Assembly (NCBI GenBank): GCA_964020155.1 | Contig: OZ026550.1 | Span: forward strand, 947,501 to 1,011,500 | Length of the DNA stretch: 64,000 nt | Direction: 5' to 3' | Source of the DNA: Chondrilla cf. caribensis | Taxonomy: Eukaryota; Porifera; Demospongiae; Chondrillida; Chondrillidae | Shown here: one piece after another, positions 47,643 to 64,000 of the stretch | How positions within the stretch are numbered: position 1 is the first letter of the stretch | How the letters are laid out: each line of letters begins with the position of its first letter | Translations under genes and position numbers: made by a program | Notes under the pieces: generated by a model | Told to the model about the DNA's origin: nothing | The model's database searches: none | The model's input: only the letters and a program-made list of their open reading frames with translations

Positions 47643-48380
47643 TATTGCATGTGTTGCACATGGCAGGTTGCTATCAGTGAGTCGGACAATATGCATATCA
47701 TACACATTACAGTGAAAATCCTCATTTTCATGTTTTTCAGTACTTTAAGTTGTTAATAATTGTTTCCTACCGATGTGTGCTTTGCATAACGCCCCTGCAC
47801 AGTACATTCACATACAACAGCTGGTATCAGTACTGGGACAGTAATATATATGCACATAGTACATCTGTTGAACAGTTGGACCGTTGTTTGAGAGTTCGGG
47901 GAAAAACAACACATAGTAACCTTAGCACATGATTAATAACTCGCTAAATGTTGCCATAGTAACAGGTGAATAATTTTAGTAACAATTGTACCTACATATC
48001 ATGCTTCTAACTTGACACACTTCACTGGTAAGGACATTGTATAGTTTACTGTATTCTTCTGTGTATCCTTCTATCCTATTGTACGTATTGTACGTATTCT
48101 TATTTTCATGTAGATCAGAATCATAATCTAGTGTCTATATAGAGTGTTGAGATCAATACTTTCTGTAACGATAACTTGATTTGGTAACCTGATTTGTTCT
48201 TTTTCATGCATTTTGAATTGCATAATGTGTGTTTTGATACAAGCATAAATTGATATTGATTGATATTGACCACTGGGGTTAATTTATGTTGATCACGAAG
48301 AATCGATTGAATTCGAAGTGCTTCTTGACGAATTAATAATATGTTACATACAATATATACAGGAATATAATAATAATCAC
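47643..48380. other. Intergenic region between receptor copy 1 and the Rab gene
   Basis: The two genes converge here: receptor stop at 47,642, Rab stop at 48,454. Only AT-rich sequence is seen; AATAAA-type signals are not decisive. Confidence 0.45.
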
Positions 48381-48453
48381 AAATATAAAGATGATTGATG
48401 ATTGTTGAAATAAAATCCACACATGCACCACTCAACACTAGGTTCAGACCTCA

Positions 48454-48886
48454 CTACCTCCTACTACAACAAGAGGAAGATGAGGTGGTTTGAGCTTGTT
48501 TCAAAGCAATGGTTTCATTAACAGTGTCTCTTCCTCTCTGAGCCCTTGACTGAGGGTCCATCTCCGATTGGATCAGTAATCTGTGGAGATGACATACGTA
48601 GGTAGGTAGAGTGAATTGAATGAGGTTATGTACCACATTATCATGTAAGGTGATATAGTGTGTGTGTACAACAGACACCACAGGAGGGACGTGTGTGAGT
48701 ATACATGATTACACATGCACATGGACACACACACACACACGCACACACACAGACACATGTGCGCATGCACATATGCACGTACACACGCGCATGCACATAT
48801 GCACGTACACACACGCACGCACGCACGCACATACACACAAACACACGCACACACACCACGCACGCACATACACACCTGCACACACA

Positions 48887-48953
<67 letters not shown>

Positions 48954-51380
48954 CACATGCACACACACACACACCTTATCATGGCATAATAAGAGTCAGC
49001 TACATTCTGTCCGGTCTTTGCACTGACTTCCACAAAGTGTGCCCCAAAGATCTTGGCCATAGTTTCACCTGCTTCATGGCTGACACCTCTGTCACTGGCT
49101 GTCTCTATGCAATCGAGTTTGTTGCCTAGCAACAAAACAGAAGGAGGCATTGCGCCTGTTGTCTCCTTGATGGAATCTATCCACTCCCTGATGGCAAGGA
49201 AGGTGTGTTCCTGCGTGATGTCGTACATCAGAATGATGCCATCAGCTCCGTGATAGTAGCTCCTGCTAACAGCCTTGAACCTAACAAGTAGAGATGTGTA
49301 CAAGAATTGTAATACCATTGTGGAAGTTGTTGGGCATGCTTAGAAAAAAATTGTGGTTCGTGAATACTACTTTTCGCAAACTGTGAAGGTAATTTCGCAA
49401 TCTGTGAAGGTAATTTCTTTTAACAGTAATGTGAAGGTAATTACTCAGTGCAACGTATCACTCTTCTTGGGCTTCACTAGGCACAAATAACTGAAATACA
49501 CACCGAGTAAAACTAATAGGCGGAGAAATGCAATAAGTGGTTATTGTTATTGTTTATTGTTTGAAGAAATTACATCTACAGTTTCCACAGTGTAACGGTA
49601 ATTTTGCCATGATTACATCACCACATGTTGGGTTTCTGTGAACCCTACGTAAGTACACTGCACACCATGCAGGTGTGAATGTACCTACACTGTTACAAAC
49701 AGACAAGTGTCCCTGTGAACCCCAAGTACACTACACTCCATACAGGTGTGAATGTACCTACACTGTTACAAGCAGACAAGTGTCCCTGTGAACCCCAAGT
49801 ACACTGCACACCATACAGGTGTGAATGTACCTACACTGTTACAAGCAGAGAAGTGTCCCTGTGAACCCCAAGTACACTGCACACCATACAGGCATGAATG
49901 TACCTACACTGTTACAAGCAGAGAAGTGTCCCTGTGAACCCCAAGTACACTGCACACCATACAGGTGTGAATGTACCTACACTGTTACAAGCAGAGAAGT
50001 GTCCCTGTGAACCCCAAGTACACTGCACACCATACAGGTGTGAATGTACCTACACTGTTACAAGCAGACAAGTGTCCCTGTGAACCCCAAGTACACTGCA
50101 CACCATACAGGTGTGAATGTACCTACACTGTTACAAGCAGAGAAGTGTCCCTGTGAACCCCAAGTACACTGCACACCATACAGGTGTGAATGTACCTACA
50201 CTGTTACAAGCAGAGAAGTGTCCCTGTGAATCCCAAGTACACTGCACACCATACAGGTGTGAATGTACTTACACTGTTACAAGCAGAGAAGTGTCCCTGT
50301 GAACCCCAAGTACACTGCACACCATACAGGTGTGAATGTACCTACACTGTTACAAGCAGACAAGTGTCCCTCAACCAACCTCTCTTGTCCAGCTGTATCC
50401 CATATTTTCATTGACACCAATTTACTGTCCACTTCGGAATACACACTCCTGAAGTCAACACCTTTGTAGCAAAAACAACAACAAATATGGTGACCATGGT
50501 TACCATCACACAAATACACACTGGATACATCAACAAAAACAATTTTAGCATTCCGGTATGTAATTACAGGGTTTTCCTCACCTATTGTCAGCGAATAGGA
50601 CGGTGTGAACATGTTCTCTGTCAGTCTGATGAGAAAGGCTGACTTTCCCACTCCGGAGTTGCCGATGATCAGCAGCTTGAAGGAGTGCTCCGGTGTTCGA
50701 GTTGGGTTCTCTATGAACTCCACCTATTGGTATATGTGAGGAGGGTTGAAGGTATGAGATGACATACGTAGGTATATGTACATGTGAGAGGTTAGATATG
50801 TACATGTACACACATGTATGTACTATGTACTTATGTACATGAGGTGAGACACAAATATGTATGCATGTACATACGTATGTGTATGTATGTACATATAAAC
50901 ATAAAGGGAATATACACATGTACAGTATGTGCATATGTATATGCATGTAAACATATGCATATGGGGGTATCATATGTACATTCTTATGTAAGTACATGTA
51001 GTGTATACATGTACATAATGTGTACATAAAGCAAATTCATGAGGCAATGTATGTACATACATACGTATCTTCTAATAAACAACAACATTTCACAAAACAA
51101 CAATAACAACAGTAAACAACAACAACGTCAATCCCATACCCGTGGATACACTTCTCCTCTGGAGGGTGTACCAGATCTAGTGACACCATGGGGATCTCTG
51201 CTGTGTGAAGGACTCAGATTCTGGTGAGTCTTCTTCTTGAAGGAATTCATCCTGTGTGAGAGGCTGGACGATCGAGCACGAGAAGGAGATTGCATAGCAC
51301 TGTCTCCCTTCTTCCGTTTCTTTTCCAGAGTTGATTCTCGACTCAAGAGGGGGAATTCCCTGGAGATCTGTGCCTATCAT
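48454..51380 (-). CDS. Rab-family small GTPase gene with Ser-rich N-terminal linker
   Basis: GTP-binding membrane-traffic switch. Exons (minus): Ser-rich linker about 51,363-51,140; 50,723-50,582; 50,461-50,380; 49,280-48,975; 48,580-48,454. All junction phases agree. Motifs: P-loop GNSGVGKS, switch I TIGVDF across a junction, switch [11 protein letters not shown] across a junction, NKLD, SAK. The C-terminus SSSSCCSRR offers two cysteines for Rab-type prenylation. A long basic Ser-rich stretch precedes the G domain, unlike plain Rabs and recalling RASEF/Rab44-type proteins (family knowledge). The 5' end is uncertain: the frame of the linker meets stops near 51,365, and an upstream segment at 51,430-51,391 (TSLTVTGKGTSYE) needs another junction. 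The CARD exon at 52.1 kb may be its first exon. Confidence 0.82.
48723..48974. repeat. Compound (CA)n in Rab intron, forming the splice donor
   Basis: A CA/CG/CATG-interrupted tract of about 250 bp directly abuts the exon 49,280-48,975. On the gene strand the exon ends ATGATAAG and the intron begins GTGTGTGTGTG, so the donor GT is part of the microsatellite. Confidence 0.95.
49665..50370. repeat. 73-bp minisatellite in Rab intron, about 9.5 units
   Basis: The unit contains GTGAATGTACCTACACTGTT and GTGTCCCTGTGAACCCCAAG, repeated every 73 bp with a few variant positions (GACAAG/GAGAAG, TGTGAATG/CATGAATG). The last partial unit ends at CAAGTGTCCC, 10 bp from the exon end at 50,380. Because 73 is not a multiple of 3, each unit shows a shifted copy of the same short ORF; these are not genes. 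Confidence 0.97.
50740..51070. other. Rab intron rich in GTACAT/ATGTAC
   Basis: Purine/pyrimidine-alternating GTACATGTA-type sequence throughout, self-complementary and likely cruciform-prone. No gene seen. Confidence 0.5.
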
Positions 51381-51440
51381 TGGATATCTCGTAGCTTGTA
51401 CCTTTGCCCGTTACTGTTAAGGAGGTGGATCTCTGATTGG

Positions 51441-51745
51441 GCACATGAAACTGTGCGCCACAGTAGTGAAATAGGTACATGATGCAGTCAGACCCTTTCT
51501 CACCAGGACAAAGTCCCAATTCAAAACTGGAGGCTAGAATGGGTCTAAGCTATTCCAGCATAAACACTTATGCTAGAGCGACAGTCCCGAGGAACTCTTA
51601 TAAATGCTACATTTTGGCTGGAATAGAACAGCTTGCTGATAGCTCTCGACACAAAACAGAGCTAATTTAATTACTGCAGTAACCATAACATAAACATAAT
51701 TCCCGTACTTAGGGATAATCTCTCGGACAGACTTCACTACAGAGT
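51441..51745. mobile_element. Degenerate MITE half in unit 2
   Basis: Shares CAGACCCTTTCTCACCAGGA, GAATGGGTCTAAGCTA and GAGGAACTCTTATAAATGCT with 27.2-27.4 and 31.3-31.4 kb. It lies between the CARD exon and the Rab linker exons. Confidence 0.65.
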
Positions 51746-51787
51746 GGAGAAGCGACTAAGTAGTCTACTAGGTAAGGGTGCACGTAC

Positions 51788-52145
51788 CTTGCTCAGTTGT
51801 CGTCTCAACTTGTCTGCCCACTTTTTATGACGAGGCAGTCTGTCTGAGTTTTCTTCAAGAATATCACAAAACCTCTCCATCGTCTCCAACGTACCCTTTT
51901 TGAGCTTTCTTCAGTGTCTCCAATGTACCCTTTTCGATCAGGTAGTCCAGAAGGACCTGGTTCGCCTTGGTAGGGCCGTGCTGTTGTGTTTCTCGTTCTA
52001 AATTTCGTTTGAACTGGTGATCAATGAAGCGTTTTTCAAACATCAAGTCCACTGTGTCCACTATGTTCAGGTCCCGCTTCATGTCAGAGTAGAATTCCTG
52101 CACTATTTCTTCAACAACTGACGAATTACCAGACTGGAAAGCCAT
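51788..52145 (-). CDS. CARD exon of unit 2, possible first exon of the Rab gene
   Basis: ATG at 52,145 (MAFQSGNSSVVEEIVQEFYS). CARD pattern with VDLMFEKRFIDHQFKRNLER and KANQVLLDYLIEKGTLET. A 34-bp direct duplication (51,891-51,924 repeated at 51,925) shifts the frame. After it the old frame resumes as FCDILEENSDRLP, KKWADKLRRQLSK and meets a good phase 0 donor AAG/GTACGT at 51,787. Without the extra 34 bp the exon would be about 108 codons. Next exons on the same strand belong to the Rab gene 0.4-0.6 kb away. A CARD-Rab transcript is an inference. Confidence 0.6.
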
Positions 52146-52149
52146 TTTG

Positions 52150-53400
52150 TTTTAGCATGTGATTACGCAACGATTTGGACATAAAACGCACAATCCGTCC
52201 AGTGCGCAGTTTTCAGGAAGAACGCTTGCCTTAGCTGTCAGAATGTCTTTGCCCTTTGAACTGGAATTTGCTACCGAAATTTGATAGATGCGAGATTGTA
52301 ACCGTTAAATGAATAATTTTTAATACAAGACTCATGCATTACAATTTAGCATAAAGTGATTTATAAAGTTGATGGTGGCCGTGCAGGAGTCAATAATGCA
52401 CCCTCAAGAATATTAATACCACGTTAATAACTTGGAGATGAGTCAGTAACATCAGGCGTCTTGTTTTAATTGTTCGTTGTTGAAATTATGTTATTTTACT
52501 CTCTTGTCATCAATCACCTGACCAACTCCTGTGTCCTTGCATGAGGTCATTAATATTCAGTTCTTCTCAAAACCCTTGTTTTTCAACATGTGTCCTTGGC
52601 TGTACAGTCATTTGTTTAATAATAAATTTACTTTCTGGCTAGCCATGATTAGCAGTAACTGGACAAAATTATGATGGTTATGCTTCAACCCAACCCAGGG
52701 TACATTGATCAATGCACTATTGTCATGATGAGTGCATGGGTTATCATTTAGTGGAGGAGTTAAAACTGAATGAACATCCCTTGATAATATAGCAAATGGT
52801 TAAACTCAGTCTGAGTATTATAGTAAGATAGTAGAATAATATAATAATATAATATAATCATAATAATAGTATTATTATTAGAATCCCTGCATCACTTCAA
52901 TACAGAATCTGATCAAGTGGGTACGTGTTTCTTTAGCTGTGTTTGTTAATGTCATTGCAGTAGGTTGCATTCATACACATGATAAAATCATAACATATGT
53001 GTCACTGCTACCATGTAGCATGACAATGCACACCACTACCATCTGTACACACACCACTACTATCTGTACACACACCACTACCATCTGTACACACGTCACT
53101 ACTATCTGTACACACACCATTACTAGCTGTACGCACATCACTACTAGCTGTACACACACCACTACTATCTGTACACACACCACTACTATCTGTACACACA
53201 CCACTACTATCTGTACACACACCATTACTAGCTGTACGCACATCACAAATTATATATGTGTATATTTGTATATAAGTTGTGTTGCAGGTCATATAATATT
53301 ATAGTTAGTCGCAAACTGGATGCAGATGCAGATTGGGGAACAGCTAAGGAATGCAAGTATTTACACCATTGTTTATAGATGACAAATATTACCATCCCAC
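52150..53400. other. Spacer present only in unit 2
   Basis: About 1.2 kb between the CARD exon and the start of the duplicated receptor flank, absent from unit 1. Its last part (53,030-53,240) is a 21-bp-type tandem repeat. No gene seen. Confidence 0.5.
53028..53245. repeat. 21-bp minisatellite
   Basis: Unit CTGTACACACACCACTACTAT with variants (CATCACTACTAG, CACCATTACTAG), about ten copies. A related array lies at 54,297-54,430; in unit 1 the matching place (32,895-32,920) has only two units. Confidence 0.9.
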
Positions 53401-54296
53401 TAACAAATTATAGTACTTATTTCATTTGTCCAAACAATAACAATATAGAATCTCAATGGCAACCATGACAATTCTTCAGTATGTGCACACTTATCACTAC
53501 TAACTGTGCCACCACAAGAGTACATGTCTCCATCTCCTCCACATACCAACATATCAACAATAACAGGATTTGTTGACTAAGAGTGGATCATGGGAGAACC
53601 CTGTCTATGCTGCAGGTAGGCACCCAAAGGAGTTTGTCACCTAGCAACATCAGGACTGTGGTACAAGCAGTACACACTACCCATCACTACTTTGAGTTAA
53701 TCTCAACTAACTAACTGGGCTTTGAGTGAAGAGTGTATACTTCAGAATCTGTAGGTCTTTCCATGCAACTGTTATATTACACAGCTGTTACAGTAGCTAG
53801 CATAATACAGCTACTGCCTATATCATGACATGTATATATTACATGTATATGTTTTTGTGGGTCATGAACGCCTCCATGCATACCTATGTACATCTTGTAG
53901 ATAAAGTCACACCCAAAATCATGTCCATAATCCACACTACCTGTTACTCGATTGTTAGTGTTGACACAACATTTAACCACAAAATTTAAGTCCATCCCAC
54001 AAACATCATATGTTATACCCGCGACTGGGACTATTATATTATGTGTATGTACATATGCAAACAAACACACCACCCCCCCATTCCAAGACATACACATGTC
54101 TACCATATTCTGTACACAGGTAAGAGAACAATGCTTTAGTATTCCTCAGACCACACCTCTTAGTGTCCATGACAACATCATCATTTGAACAGTTGATTCT
54201 TTGTATTCGTCTTGTCTGGTCACCAATAGCAACCATGATAATTATTGCACAAGTACACATATCCTTGCCAGCCATACACACACTACTACGTAGTCT

Positions 54297-54435
54297 AGCT
54301 GTACACACACCACTGGTATATAGCAGTACACACACCACTACTAGCTGTACACACATCACTACACACATCACTACTAGATGTACACACATCGCTACTAGCT
54401 GTACACACACCACTACTAGCTGTACAGATGTACAC
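54297..54435. repeat. Expanded 21-bp-type repeat, unit 2
   Basis: Repeats of CTGTACACACACCACTACTAG with CATCACTAC variants. Unit 1 has a single short stretch here, so about 100 bp was gained, together with about 170 bp of new sequence after it (54,440-54,625). Confidence 0.85.
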
Positions 54436-55540
54436 ACCCCAGGGAAATGAGAGTAAGAGCACTTTTAACAGATCATGTGTCAATGAGAAGTAACCAATGT
54501 CTATGTTGGCCATTGAGTTCATCCCATATTTCCAGAGATGAGATGATTCATTGGGAACCGAACTTGAAAATGACCTAACTCTGAAATGTATACATATTGA
54601 GATCCTGGCCGGATACAATGGAGTGCGTTGATAAGTACCTTAAGACCACTATGGACAGATCGAAGTCATACTACAGAATCAAATACCTTACTTACGATCC
54701 TATATTATTAATAGGATGGGTTTAGTTCCAGGTGTTCCTGGAGGGGCATGTGTGTACGTATACGTATAGGTTATACAATGGGAACGGAAGGTTTAGCGAT
54801 TTGAACACCTGAGGGCGGAGCCCGAAGATGTTGGTCGCTGAACTTCCGTTCCCATTTTATAACTATCTTGTACCATGATGCAAGACATCCGAAGGTGCAG
54901 CCTGAGGATGTAGGTTACTTGTTTCGACCGCCTCTCTTCATTTAACTTGCTCTTCCCTCACGTTATATGATTAAATCGATTATTACTCTTCCAAATGTAG
55001 TTCTAAGATTCTTAGCTATACGAATGGCTGAATTGTTTCGAGAGCCAAGCTGCTTGGTACAAGATACTAATCTTGGAGTAAGCTGTCGGTCTCTATCTAC
55101 TAGATACCTGACCCAAATGTCTCTATTCAGTAGATACCGTCTAACCCGACCGTCTCTAGTAGGAGAGCGATCCGATCGTCCCTTTCCAGTGAAATTCTAG
55201 CCGTCCCGCTCGATCTATCAATGTGAAATTTCGTTTCGTTGATGGCTTGAGGAAAGGTTTTAATTCGATATCGATACGTTCGGATTTGATCGTCCCTTTC
55301 CAGTGAAATTCTAGCCGTCCTGCTCCATCTATCAATGTGAAATTGCGTTACGGTTCATATTAAGTGAATAAAGTTAACGAGGTGCCGGTATAACAGATCT
55401 AGAGTCAGTTATACACCTTGGGGAAGAAAAGTTATACACCCCATGAAACGTATTGAGGTAGTGTAGACACCTGACCACATCAAAGGAAACGCCCACGTAT
55501 TATGGTACAAATAATATTATTATCATATCGTCGAGCTCCG

Positions 55541-55547
55541 TATAAAA
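55541..55547 (+). promoter_or_regulatory. TATA-box candidate, receptor copy 2
   Basis: TATAAAA, 67 bp before the ATG at 55,608, conserved with copy 1. Confidence 0.5.
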
Positions 55548-55607
55548 TAACAGCGCCGGAACGTACAGGACCTGCATCGAACGACACGGATTAAGCGATA
55601 TCGCACG

Positions 55608-64000
<8,393 letters not shown>

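Noticed and set aside
49679..50469. Eight overlapping 61-codon frames starting MYLHCYKQ
   Set aside because: They are the same 73-bp minisatellite unit read in rotating frames inside a Rab intron on the other strand.
52971..53304. Repetitive frames of about 90-120 codons in both strands
   Set aside because: Product of the 21-bp minisatellite, whose length is a multiple of 3, not of a gene.

Overview
This window is animal nuclear DNA, not prokaryotic. It has short exons bounded by GT/AG sites with consistent phases, long CA/TG microsatellites, minisatellites, MITEs and decayed LINE-type retrotransposons. The gene content (CARD, ZU5-like and Death domains, jacalin-type lectin modules, recent tandem copies) suggests a basal invertebrate, most likely a demosponge. 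That is an inference from content; no marker gene proves it.

Layout. 0-13 kb: minus-strand exon fragments of a Rab-type gene family, a 1.4 kb array of a 17-bp minisatellite, a two-exon SF2 helicase gene (4.75-6.29 kb), a dead CARD exon (8.14 kb) and several MITEs. 13-21.3 kb: a transposon nest with two LINE fragments in opposite orientation and one RLE-type non-LTR element. 21.7-25.6 kb: a second helicase copy with a normal Walker A motif and about 1 kb inserted in its intron. 25.6-32 kb: a 604-bp hAT-like MITE, a damaged CARD exon, a 180-bp satellite array with a dimeric higher-order repeat, and a collapsed CARD/Rab remnant. 32-64 kb: the main feature, a tandem duplication of a divergent gene pair.

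Each unit of that duplication holds, on the minus strand, a CARD exon followed by a Rab-type small GTPase gene (well preserved in unit 2, collapsed in unit 1). On the plus strand, starting 2.0-3.5 kb away, is a large modular receptor gene. Splice phases let me assemble the first receptor: signal peptide, two jacalin-like lectin domains, four CCP-like four-cysteine modules, one transmembrane helix, a short tail with NPxY/YxxL tyrosine motifs, two CARDs, a ZU5-like region and a C-terminal Death domain, about 1,405 residues over 16 exons (33,916-47,642). Copy 1 carries a 2-nt contraction in a TA run of the lectin exon and is probably null unless rescued. Copy 2 (55,608 to beyond the window end) is open in every exon visible and has three CCP-like modules instead of four.

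Interpretation (inference): a sugar-binding surface receptor with its own CARD and Death adaptor domains sits next to a CARD exon and a Rab GTPase, as a candidate innate immune sensing locus evolving by tandem duplication, exon duplication and microsatellite slippage. I do not recognise this lectin-CCP-TM-CARD-CARD-ZU5-Death order as a described family, but no database search was possible.
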